A stretch of 5,208 bases of DNA from assembly GCA_014523695.1 (NCBI GenBank), contig JAATVS010000164.1, positions 1-5,208 on the forward strand, given 5' to 3'. The notes under the pieces are model-generated. The model had not been told where the DNA came from, did not search any database, and was given only the letters and a program-made list of their open reading frames with translations. The stretch is from Nitrososphaerales archaeon TH5895 (GTDB lineage Archaea > Thermoproteota > Nitrososphaeria > Nitrososphaerales > Nitrososphaeraceae). Below, piece after piece: positions 1 to 5,208 of the stretch (the stretch's first letter is position 1; each line of letters opens with the position of its first letter). Made by a program: the position numbers and the translations under genes.

Positions 1-364
1 CTTCCACAGGCATTGTCTCGTTCAAGGCGTCAATGGCTTGAAAACTCCATTTAAAGTTTGAAATCTCCCGGAGAGTGAGAATGCCTTTATTTATAGCAGT
101 TCCTAAAGGGGTAAGTTGGTATCCTTCGAAAAGATCTTTCTTTTTATACAGAAGTCCTGCTCTTTTTAGTTTCGATAATCGCTCATAAAATCGCTTACGA
201 GAGCCGAAGTCACCGTTCTTTGGTTGTCGATCCTCGGAGATCATAAGAAACATTCTGAGAGTGTCCTCGTCACGGAGAATAGAAAAGATATTTGAGAAAA
301 CAAAAGAGGAAGGAAATGACAAATGCAAATTATCCCTCATCGCCGACCTTGAACCCTGATTCAT
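1..364 (-). CDS. Winged-helix (wHTH) transcriptional regulator, 5' part only
   Basis: A reading frame of 121 codons is open from an ATG at 364 to the left edge without a stop, so the gene is N-terminally complete and C-terminally cut by the window. Residues about 21-43 form a helical segment (FSNIFSILRDEDTLRMFLMI). Residues about 55-94 carry the recognition helix and wing of a winged helix: RKRFYERLSKLKRAGLLYKK, then a short basic turn, then YQLTPLGTAINKGI. The segment WSFQAIDAL follows. This order (arginine-rich helix, 'AGLL', wing, 'LTPLG', then an 'AIDAL' helix) is typical of the large archaeal wHTH regulator family of Nitrososphaerales. It would be a cytoplasmic DNA-binding protein; target and ligand are unknown. 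The start at 364 is preferred over the in-frame ATG at 340 because it fits the candidate TATA box better and a stop lies just upstream. The gene appears intact, unlike its upstream neighbours. Confidence 0.72.
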   Translation of the reverse strand, partial: MNQGSRSAMRDNLHLSFPSSFVFSNIFSILRDEDTLRMFLMISEDRQPKNGDFGSRKRFYERLSKLKRAGLLYKKKDLFEGYQLTPLGTAINKGILTLREISNFKWSFQAIDALNETMPVE

Positions 365-396
365 TAGAACTCATATTCTTGAACTGGCATGATGCC

Positions 397-404
397 GTAT
401 TTAA
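397..404 (-). promoter_or_regulatory. Candidate TATA box of the wHTH gene
   Basis: The minus strand reads TTAAATAC here, centred about 36 bases before the ATG at 364. With the usual archaeal spacing of about 27 bases, the transcript would start near 373 and have a leader of roughly ten bases. No Shine-Dalgarno sequence is visible. The match is weak, so this is a suggestion only. Confidence 0.28.
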
Positions 405-440
405 CGTCGATGATTGCTGAGCATTACAGTGCAAGTATAT

Positions 441-582
441 TAATGCATCAAATAAGTCATCCAGATACCCTTGGCCATTCTTTACCGCAGTGCGAATGAC
501 AATGACTAGTTTCGTGGATCAACCGCAACTACTCGTTACCATCTTGTGTTCCTTTCTGAAGTGATAGAGATAATGCAAACAC
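441..582 (-). pseudogene. Decayed terminase-like (TerL nuclease domain) relic, copy 1
   Basis: Read on the minus strand in mixed frames, this stretch matches the better preserved relic at 3183-3556. In order: VFALSLSLQK against MFVIPVAFSK; FRKEHK against FSKEHK; VAVDPRN against VAIHPRFNK; KLVIVIRTAVKNGQG against KLITSIRTSVKNGEG; DDLFDA against DDLFDA. The part between 'KEHK' and 'VAVD' is deleted, as are about seven residues before DDLFDA. The frame changes around the VAVDPRN piece, and stops interrupt it, so no protein can be made. A terminal DDxxDA and a preceding 'RTxVxNG' helix resemble the C-terminal RNase H-like nuclease domain of phage terminase large subunits; that name is inference. 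The homology fades near 441, just upstream of the wHTH gene. Confidence 0.5.
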
Positions 583-736
583 CGTAAGCAGAAGAACCAT
601 AGCAAGGGTCTAGAATGACTGAGTATAAGAGATGCTTCGATCTGAGTAGTCCTTATGCTCTGATGCCACAAGAATTTGGGCCAGCCTCTATCACAAGTAG
701 TCATAAGTTTGTTTATAGATAATATCTTTTTATAGT

Positions 737-1455
737 TCATTGATTGAAGAGGTTGATTTGAAGATTATCATTATTCTTGCTCTTGTCATTTTCAGTAGCC
801 ATTCTCAGTATTGTAACTCATGTTCCAGTTTATTAAATGGCTCGCGGACATTAGCGGGTCTATATTACTTTCCGATTGTGAAGCCAACCTTTTTTCTAGT
901 TTCTTGCATAACCAGCAGGACAAATATTCCTGACCCCAATGAAATCCATGCGACTGTCTGAATGGCGATGTTTAAGTCAAAGACATCCGCTATGAAACCT
1001 ATTCCAACAGCACCAAATACAAAACCCAAATCTCTCCAAAATCTGTAAACTCCTAATGAGGTAGCCCTCCATTGTGGATTCGCAATGTCACTTATCGCAG
1101 CAAGAAGTGTAGGATATACAAGGGCTGTTCCCACGCCTAGAAGTGACATTCCAATGATTAATCCAAAATATGAACTTGCAGAGAATAATATTATCCAGAT
1201 ACCAACTGCCTGAACAATCATACCAGGGTAAATAAGTTTCTTCCTCCCCACACTGTCACTTAACGGGCCCGTTGCTAGTTGTAAGAATCCCCATACACCG
1301 GGATGTAAAGCCTTCAGAAATGCGGTATCACTGACGCTTATTCCAAATGACACGAAGTAGAGTGTAAATAGTCCCCTATAGTTAAGAGAGAACGCCTCAA
1401 CATGGCTTGAGAATGGCACAAAAGCATTAGTTAGCAGGGAAAAATATGAGGACAA
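737..1455 (-). pseudogene. Major facilitator superfamily (MFS) transporter, C-terminal half, decayed
   Basis: An open frame of 196 codons (865-1455) encodes six hydrophobic segments (about residues 27-45, 46-62, 76-94, 98-122, 142-160, 164-183), equivalent to TM7-12 of a 12-TM MFS permease of about 400 residues. The TM8-9 loop holds the motif-A-like GPLSDSVGRKK (63-73). The TM10-11 region has YPTLLAAISDIANPQWRATS followed by GVYRFWRDLGF, typical of MFS drug or metabolite exporters. The N-terminal half is absent: the frame has no ATG before residue 79 and opens at a TTG, and the next gene starts 45 bases away on the other strand. After the TAA at 865 the same frame continues as VREPFNKLEHELQY to a stop at 805-807. 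A one-base shift then gives LRMATENDKSKNNDNLQINL and a stop at 737. This reads as a cytoplasmic tail broken by a premature stop and a frameshift. The substrate is unknown, and a half-permease is unlikely to work. Confidence 0.82.
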
Positions 1456-1466
1456 AGTTAGCCTAC

Positions 1467-1476
1467 AAATATATAG
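1467..1476 (+). promoter_or_regulatory. TATA box of the long cupredoxin gene (leaderless promoter)
   Basis: AAATATATAG is centred about 29 bases before the ATG at 1501, with no Shine-Dalgarno sequence between. This is the archaeal arrangement in which transcription starts at or within a base or two of the start codon, giving a leaderless mRNA. Confidence 0.55.
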
Positions 1477-1500
1477 TTGATTTACATAACGCGTTAAATC

Positions 1501-2328
1501 ATGAAGATCAGTTCAGCGCATATCGAAAAATCCAACCACATTCTATTCAGAATTTTGGTCTTGGCTGCAGTTATGACAACTATACCAATCCTAATTAGTG
1601 TAATTGCAGACGCCATTAAAGTAGAAGCCCAAAGTCCAGGCATCGATGCATCAAATGTTTATGAAACTAAATCTATGGACTTAGGAAACAATGTCCAGAA
1701 TGTTGTAATCTTGATTCCAAATGAAGGCCATGAATCGCAGAATATTGGTGATCAGAGCGCAGACCAAAGACACATTAATCAACCCTATGTTCCACAAAGC
1801 GTGACGGTGCCAAAAGGAACTAATATCGTCTGGTTTAATGGTGATGCCGACCATGATCATAAAATTACCCTGACCGGACAGGACAACAACTTGAACAATA
1901 TGATTTTTGACAGCGATGTCTTTGCTTTTAATACCGTATCACAGCCTGTTGTCCTGAATGATACGGGATCTTTTGGTTATTATGAAGCGGATGTGAATAA
2001 TGAAGACACAGACTATATTATGAACGGAACAATAAATGTAGTAGATCAGTCTACCTCCTCTACCATTACAACTGGCAATAAAACCGATCAATCTAGTGCG
2101 AATATAGATACGGTTGGAACATTAATGGTTCCAACCGAGGATCTTTCAACATATACCTCAGACATAGAAACTGGAGGAATCTCTGTTCTCAGCACTCATA
2201 ATTTCAATGACATAAGATCGGGAGATCCACAGACTCTCATAACTTGGGGAACATCCTCTGGAACAAATTCGCTTGAAAGTATCGTTTCTCAATTGGAAGG
2301 GATAACTTCTACTCTTCCATATAGTTGA
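1501..2328 (+). CDS. Exported cupredoxin-like protein with C-terminal extension
   Basis: This 275-residue protein has an N-terminal hydrophobic segment at about 15-39 after Lys/His/Arg residues: a signal peptide, perhaps cleaved near VEA-Q (41-44), or a membrane anchor. It should lie on the outer face of the membrane. Residues about 92-182 read as a cupredoxin fold: YVPQSVTVPKGTNIVWFNGD, then DHDHKITL with His118 and His120 (usual first copper His position), FDSDVF, a FGYYEADV strand and DYIMNGTINVVD. In a classical blue copper site this last loop supplies Cys, His and Met. Here no Cys is present, Tyr/Glu occupy the Cys region and only Met174 remains, so a type 1 site is doubtful. A Ser/Thr-rich linker (about 183-202) leads to a second region, 205-275, containing GTLMVPTEDLSTY and ending SQLEGITSTLPYS; I do not recognise it as a named domain. 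The gene is intact and monocistronic with its own TATA box and T-run. Possible roles are electron transfer, copper binding or a structural surface function. Confidence 0.85.
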   Translation: MKISSAHIEKSNHILFRILVLAAVMTTIPILISVIADAIKVEAQSPGIDASNVYETKSMDLGNNVQNVVILIPNEGHESQNIGDQSADQRHINQPYVPQSVTVPKGTNIVWFNGDADHDHKITLTGQDNNLNNMIFDSDVFAFNTVSQPVVLNDTGSFGYYEADVNNEDTDYIMNGTINVVDQSTSSTITTGNKTDQSSANIDTVGTLMVPTEDLSTYTSDIETGGISVLSTHNFNDIRSGDPQTLITWGTSSGTNSLESIVSQLEGITSTLPYS

Positions 2329-2341
2329 CCCTACTACTTCC

Positions 2342-2348
2342 TTTTTTT
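2342..2348 (+). terminator. Oligo-T terminator after the long cupredoxin gene
   Basis: A run of seven T lies 14 bases after the stop codon (TTCCTTTTTTTGTT). Archaeal RNA polymerase terminates at T-runs without needing a hairpin, and no strong stem precedes it. Confidence 0.5.
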
Positions 2349-2734
2349 GTTATTCGCTTATTCTATATCAATTTTGATAGGTTAACGCTATATCTAATGA
2401 CAATGGAAACCCTACCGTGGCAGCGGATAGAACTATCAGACGAGAGATCAAAACCTAAAAACTTGCTAGGCTGAAGTGCACGATATGTCCCAACGAACAT
2501 TTGAGCACTAAAGTCGGACAAGGATTACAATGGCGTAGAGCCGCATGCCAAATGTCCTCGAATGAATCCTTTTCATCCTTAGTATACTTCTTTGAACCAG
2601 TACTCACAAGTCTAATTTAGGCAAAAAGGGATTGATACAGGTGAGACAGTCAATGCCAGAACTGCAGAGATAAAGTGTCTGTCCTTGACCGGCCTCGCTC
2701 AATGACCGACTGAAATTTAGTCCACTCTACACAA
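2349..2734. other. Gap without a convincing gene
   Basis: Between the T-run and the next promoter both strands are broken by stops. The longest suggestive piece is a start-less plus-strand frame at 2471-2620, LKCTICPNEHL followed by one more Cys; it resembles part of a zinc ribbon but has only three cysteines and ends in sequence unlike any family I know. A 25-codon ATG frame lies at 2397-2474. Neither is supported. Given the relics on both sides, this is probably older decayed sequence. Confidence 0.45.
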
Positions 2735-2735
2735 G

Positions 2736-2743
2736 ATTATAAT
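2736..2743 (+). promoter_or_regulatory. TATA box of the short cupredoxin gene (leaderless promoter)
   Basis: ATTATAAT within GATTATAATAACC is centred about 27 bases before the ATG at 2767, ideal for an archaeal leaderless transcript. The same GATTATAAT string recurs before the HMA gene at 4111-4119. Confidence 0.55.
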
Positions 2744-2766
2744 AACCATTCAAGAATAGAAGTGAT

Positions 2767-3186
2767 ATGGGCGCTAGAAGAGGGTTGAAACCCATTTTTC
2801 TAATGGGAACTTTGATGGCTATATCAACAATCCTAATATTAGATCTACCTTTGTCGAAAGAACTTTCTTTTGCTACCGGTCCCACTCCTATTGTGGCAGT
2901 GATAACAATTTCAAAGGATGCTCAAGGCAATACTGTGTACAGTCCACAATCTGTTACGATAAAGACCGGAGAAGAGATATTAATCCTGAATAATGATACT
3001 ACTTCACACACGTTCACTAATGGTATGGGACCAGATGACCAACTATCAGGAAAACTGTTTGATACAGGAACGATTGACCCTAGAGGCTTTGTAGAATACG
3101 TAGCCTCTAACCTTCAACCTGGAACATATCCTTTCTTCTCCATGTCCGATCCTGCTGCGAAAGGCGAATTAATAGTGACAAACTAA
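2767..3186 (+). CDS. Small exported cupredoxin-like protein lacking the copper-loop ligands
   Basis: This 139-residue protein, about the length of a single-domain plastocyanin or halocyanin with its leader, has a basic N-terminus (MGARRGLK) and a hydrophobic segment at 9-28, so it is exported or membrane-anchored. Residues about 41-138 form one cupredoxin domain: VAVITISKDAQGNTVYSPQS, then VTIKTGEEILILNND, then SHTFTNGMGPDD with His81 at the first copper-ligand position, KLFDTGTI, and the closing GTYPFFSMSDPAAKGELIV. In copper-binding relatives the closing loop reads roughly PFYCxxHPxMxGxIxV. Aligned without gaps, Cys becomes Ser125, His becomes Asp128 and Met becomes Ala131, while the flanking Pro, Phe, Pro and Lys-Gly are kept. 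The fold should be intact, but a type 1 copper site is not expected. It may be a structural or partner-binding cupredoxin, or bind another metal. The gene is intact, has its own TATA box, and its stop overlaps that of the convergent relic at 3183. Confidence 0.85.
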   Translation: MGARRGLKPIFLMGTLMAISTILILDLPLSKELSFATGPTPIVAVITISKDAQGNTVYSPQSVTIKTGEEILILNNDTTSHTFTNGMGPDDQLSGKLFDTGTIDPRGFVEYVASNLQPGTYPFFSMSDPAAKGELIVTN

Positions 3187-3556
3187 TGCCAAAACATCAA
3201 GGACATTCGAAAAGCATCGAATAAATCATCATGACCAGTGGATTCCTTATCTAGTATACCTTCCCCATTTTTTACCGATGTACGAATTGATGTTATGAGT
3301 TTGTTGAATCTTGGATGAATAGCAACTGTCCGTTGAGATATTCTAGCATTTCTTTGCAATGTGCCAGCATGTTCTTGTGCTCCTTTGAAAATGCGACAGG
3401 AATGACAAACATTTTCTGTTGTAGGAACTGCAGATCGTAGACTGAAGGATAAGACTTCTTGTAAAATGATATCCGTTACTCGTAGTTGTATCCTCATCTA
3501 CCCTCTCCTTCAATGCACGAATGAATGACGGATTTGCTCCATCAACAAAGATTCTA
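3183..3556 (-). pseudogene. Decayed terminase-large-subunit-like gene (nuclease domain), copy 2
   Basis: One protein is recoverable from three minus-strand frames. Frame 1, near 3557-3500: RIFVDGANPSFIRALKERVD. Frame 2, near 3505-3325: FYKKSYPSVYDLQFLQQKMF, then VIPVAFSKEHKNMLAHCKEM, then LEYLNG. Frame 3, near 3325-3183: VAIHPRFNKLITSIRTSVKN, then GEGILDKESTGHDDLFDAF, then RMSLMFWH and a stop. Two frameshifts (near 3490-3510 and near 3325) separate the pieces. The acidic strand 'FVDGANPS', the K..M.....E helix, 'L..S.RT.V..GEG..DK' and the final DDLFDAF follow the order seen in the RNase H-like nuclease domain of tailed-phage terminases, where the last DD..D helps bind metal. The ATPase domain is absent. 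The assignment is by motif, not search; a transposon-borne or other RNase H-fold nuclease is the alternative. The stop overlaps the cupredoxin stop by four bases. Confidence 0.58.
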
Positions 3557-3676
3557 CAACGTGTCTTGTGACAGGACTTGCTCATCGATGTATATATGAA
3601 TCTCTTCCTTTGCTTGTTGCCTTAGCACTGCTATATCTCTGTGAATGGTAGTTGCCGATATCTGAAACTGAGACAT
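3554..3676 (-). pseudogene. Helix-turn-helix fragment fused onto the terminase-like relic
   Basis: A 40-codon frame reads MSQFQISATTIHRDIAVLRQ, then QAKEEIHIYIDEQVLSQDTL, then TAG. 'QISATTIHRDIAVLRQQA' looks like an HTH recognition helix of the kind found at the N-terminus of small terminase subunits and similar archaeal proteins, followed by the start of a helical region. It stops abruptly where the terminase-like frame begins (3557), with the two overlapping by a few bases. This suggests a deletion joined the 5' part of one gene to the 3' part of the next in an ancestral small-subunit/large-subunit pair. The ATG at 3676 is internal to the HTH, so the true N-terminus is also lost. It is a fragment, unlikely to be functional. 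The TerS label is inference. Confidence 0.45.
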
Positions 3677-4056
3677 TGGTGCGGCATATATCTACTCTTA
3701 TTGATGTACTAGAGATAACTGATTACCCAGATCAGGAACATAAGAGGTACAATGGAATGGGTACAATAAGTATGGGGAATGCTACATGGAATGCAGGAGG
3801 AGTCTTTGATATATTTAATGATCAGAGTTTTGGCAAACTATACATACGATCGTTAGATTACTAGTGCGATTGAGGTGCAGGGTCGCATAGCATGAGTATC
3901 CAAAATGATTCAATACTCGGAATGCTCAGAGCGCTGGTGATTCAGGGTGGTAAGATAATAGACGAAGGCGTTGCGGGTTGAGACTTTGGTATAGTATCAC
4001 TTTCAGGAAGTTGTGGGAGTCAAGGGGCTGGAATGGGTTTGAAAACCATGACATAG
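3652..4056 (+). pseudogene. Decayed ORF of unknown family
   Basis: A 70-codon frame (3652-3864, opening at TTG) contains LEITDYPDQEHKRYNGMGTI, then SMGNATWNAGGVFDIFNDQS, then FGKLYIRSLDY and TAG. After two stops the same frame resumes at an ATG at 3892: MSIQNDSILGMLRALVIQGG, then KIIDEGVAG, TGA (3979-3981), then DFGIVSLSGSCGSQGAG up to TAG at 4054. The pieces read like natural protein, with alternating beta-strand-like stretches and many Gly/Asn turns, and the frame is kept across several stops. I read this as one gene broken by nonsense mutations. No family is recognised and no function is offered. The first 25 bases overlap the HTH relic on the other strand, so the true 5' end is probably missing. 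The first ORF could still be expressed, but a TTG start with no ribosome-binding site or clear TATA box makes that unlikely. Confidence 0.4.
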
Positions 4057-4111
4057 AGCCACTCAGTTTGAAAAGTAGGATTACGATTAATACTTGATAT
4101 TGAATGACACG

Positions 4112-4119
4112 ATTATAAT
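4112..4119 (+). promoter_or_regulatory. Candidate TATA box of the HMA chaperone gene
   Basis: ATTATAAT is centred about 23 bases before the ATG at 4139 and 14 before the ATG at 4130. It shares GATTATAAT with the promoter of the short cupredoxin gene. The spacing favours the start at 4139 if the mRNA is leaderless; the second, weaker element TTAATACTT around 4087 would fit a short leader. Confidence 0.4.
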
Positions 4120-4129
4120 CAATGTAACT

Positions 4130-4357
4130 ATGGAAAAAATGGAAAAGGCAATTTTCAAGGTAATTGGAATGTATTGTTCGTCATGCAAACCAATTGTAGA
4201 GAAACAACTCAAGAATGAACAAGCAGTTAAGAAAATCGAAATTGATTATATGACAGACAGCGTTATAGTAAAATTTGATCCATCTTTAATAAGTAAACAG
4301 GAAATAAAAGATAAACTAGAAAGATCTGGCTACAAGTTTGTTAGGATAGCTCGATAA
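4130..4357 (+). CDS. HMA-domain copper chaperone (CopZ-like)
   Basis: From the ATG at 4130 this is a 75-residue, single-domain heavy-metal-associated protein, the usual CopZ/Atx1 size. The fold order is beta-alpha-beta-beta-alpha-beta: AIFKVIGM, then the metal loop GMYCSSC (13-19) with Cys16 and Cys19, the helix KPIVEKQLKNEQ, VKKIEIDY, SVIVKFD, the helix SKQEIKDKLERSG and KFVRIA. Such proteins bind Cu(I) between the two cysteines and pass it in the cytoplasm to a CopA-type P1B ATPase or a regulator; other soft metals are possible. There is no signal peptide. The in-frame ATG at 4139 (72 residues) fits the TATA box better and is an equally good start; a TTG at 4094 lies upstream of the TATA box and is rejected. 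The gene is isolated, with no ATPase in the window, and converges on the PepSY relic with eight bases between the stops. It looks intact. Confidence 0.88.
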   Translation: MEKMEKAIFKVIGMYCSSCKPIVEKQLKNEQAVKKIEIDYMTDSVIVKFDPSLISKQEIKDKLERSGYKFVRIAR

Positions 4358-4365
4358 GTAGATAC

Positions 4366-4705
4366 TTACCTCGTCATTCCCATAGTATGATCTTTCATTC
4401 CAGAACTCATCGTTTCCATTATATGCTGCATTGATATAGGCACATTTAATAGAACATGACCGTCTGCCGGATCGACTATTACTCTATTAATCTTCATATC
4501 TGGTCCCATAACCCAAACTGTATAGATCAAATATCCATTTGCTACGCCGATGTGCGCGGCAAAGGCGTGCGAATTGTTGCCTGCGACACCTTCAGCTATT
4601 GAAGCAGCCTGTCCTAGACTTGGCCAGAATTGCTGTTAATAAGCCCGATAAAGTGAGAAATATAGCGCTAATGGGTGCAGTTGCTAACACGCTTAAAGAT
4701 CTCTT
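4366..4705 (-). pseudogene. PepSY-domain secreted protein, decayed
   Basis: A start-less frame (4366-4635) reads LGQAASIAEGVAGNNSHAFA, then AHIGVANGYLIYTVWVMGPD, then MKINRVIVDPADGHVLL, and ends in a Met/His-rich tail (SMQHIMETMSSGMKDHTMGM) at TAA. 'A..IAE' helix, 'NGYLIYTVWV', 'RVIVDPADGHVL' is the PepSY pattern: helix, beta-strand, then a strand with Asp-Pro-x-x-Gly. The Met/His-rich tail could bind copper. The frame is blocked by a stop at 4636. One base over, an upstream frame (about 4636-4705) gives KRSLSVLATAPISAIFLTLS followed by GLLTAILAKS, which looks like a signal peptide or anchor. A small indel around 4615-4620 rejoins 'AKS' to 'LGQAAS'. Thus the gene probably once coded for an exported PepSY protein and is now broken by a frameshift and internal loss. 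The C-terminal part (4366-4620) is firm; the N-terminal part is tentative. Confidence 0.62.
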
Positions 4706-5208
4706 ATTTCCAAATTGTTACTAATCCTCTAGATTACGTCGAGAAAGTTTTCCTTCCTAATATTAAGGAAATACTAGAAACTAATTCTGTTACATTGTCC
4801 AAATTAGCAGAAAGTATCGAATCAGAAATTAAAGAGAATGTGATAGTGGCAAGAAAGTACACAAGTGATAGAATGTACCTGGCAGGTATTACAATTGATT
4901 ATAGATATTTGAAGGATTGGAACAGGTGCAAGAATAAGCTCGAACCATCTTTAAATGAAATAATCCAAAGGTACAGTTCATCATCTTCAATACCAGGATC
5001 TGATTTGTATATCCAGACATACAGGTCAAATCCTTTCCTAGACGTATACTCAGGTTACTGCGATAAAGGTATGGCATTTGATCTTATTGTAGCCCAAATC
5101 TTGAACCTTAAGAAAATGGAGAAATGAATGGAGGAAGTGGTATACTGTATTTGGGAGATTCTGAAAATGACAATCCGGCTTTCAGAAAGGTCTATATCTG
5201 TAGGAATA
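4706..5208 (+). pseudogene. HAD-superfamily (IIB, Cof/trehalose-phosphatase-like) hydrolase, C-terminal part, frameshifted
   Basis: The frame from about 4706 to 5127 reads NPLDYVEKVFLPNIKEIL, then a cap-like alpha/beta region with MYLAGITIDYRYLKDW and SDLYIQTYRSNPFLDVYSG, then CDKGMAFDLIVAQIL, whose Lys (5065-5067) is the HAD motif III lysine. After the TGA at 5125 a different frame gives GSGILYLGDSENDNPAF (about 5133-5183), a textbook HAD motif IV (GDxxND) for Mg2+ binding. A further shift gives SISVGI at the edge. Motifs I (DxDGT) and II are missing because the 5' end abuts the PepSY relic. The family dephosphorylates sugar phosphates or similar small molecules. Two frameshifts and a lost catalytic Asp make this a pseudogene, although the 5110-5190 shifts could in principle be sequencing indels. 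The GTG at 4675 that opens the frame is not a real start. Confidence 0.68.

Noticed and set aside
519..740. 73-codon minus-strand ORF
   Set aside because: Only its last residues (FRKEHK) match the terminase-like relic. The rest resembles no protein and is Trp/Cys/His-rich like random translation.
740..961. 73-codon plus-strand ORF with a hydrophobic start
   Set aside because: It lies antisense to the MFS C-terminus and tail, which have clear family signal.
2471..2620. Start-less frame with CTIC and a later Cys, like a zinc ribbon
   Set aside because: Only three cysteines, no start codon, and the downstream sequence resembles no transposase or regulator.
4539..4724. Plus-strand ORF with 'NKPDKVRNIALMGAVANTLKD', resembling the start of archaeal EF-2
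   Set aside because: The P-loop GKT is absent and the rest does not match EF-2. The minus strand gives a consistent PepSY protein with a signal-like N-terminus over the same bases.
4889..5077. 62-codon minus-strand ORF
   Set aside because: It is the antisense shadow of the HAD cap region, whose plus-strand reading has clear motifs.
1..5208. tRNA, rRNA, CRISPR array or a complete insertion sequence
   Set aside because: I saw no cloverleaf-like TTCGA-containing segment, no regularly spaced repeats, and no inverted repeats bounding a transposase.

Overview
The window looks like a stretch of a moderately AT-rich genome of an ammonia-oxidising archaeon (Nitrososphaerota/Thaumarchaeota, soil Nitrososphaerales, perhaps Nitrosocosmicus-like). 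This rests on family knowledge, not a search: signal-anchored cupredoxin-like proteins, a one-domain HMA copper chaperone, a PepSY-type secreted protein and an archaeal winged-helix regulator occur together, and the promoters are archaeal, with a TATA box about 27 bases before an ATG and no Shine-Dalgarno sequence.

Layout. 1-364 (-): 5' part of a winged-helix regulator running off the left edge. 441-582 (-): badly decayed piece of a terminase-large-subunit-like gene. 737-1455 (-): C-terminal half of a major facilitator transporter, missing its N-terminal half and carrying a premature stop and a frameshift. 1501-2328 (+): intact exported cupredoxin-like protein with a conserved-looking C-terminal extension. 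2329-2766: a gap with a T-run terminator and no convincing gene. 2767-3186 (+): intact small exported cupredoxin-like protein in which the copper-loop Cys, His and Met are all replaced. 3183-3676 (-): a second, better preserved terminase-like relic joined to a helix-turn-helix relic. 3652-4056 (+): a decayed ORF of unknown family. 4130-4357 (+): intact HMA-domain (CopZ-like) copper chaperone. 4366-4705 (-): decayed PepSY-domain gene, convergent with the chaperone. 4706-5208 (+): C-terminal part of a HAD-IIB (Cof/trehalose-phosphatase-like) phosphatase, frameshifted and running off the right edge.

Main message. The window is a gene graveyard: six relics, most broken by frameshifts, stops or deletions, surround three intact small genes that all belong to families tied to copper binding or electron transfer (two cupredoxin folds, one CxxC chaperone). 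The two terminase-like relics are on the same strand, 2.6 kb apart, and share a recognisable C-terminal region. They suggest an old tailed-virus (provirus) insertion or a repeated mobile gene. I see no tRNA, rRNA, CRISPR array, inverted-repeat-bounded insertion sequence or complete mobile element.
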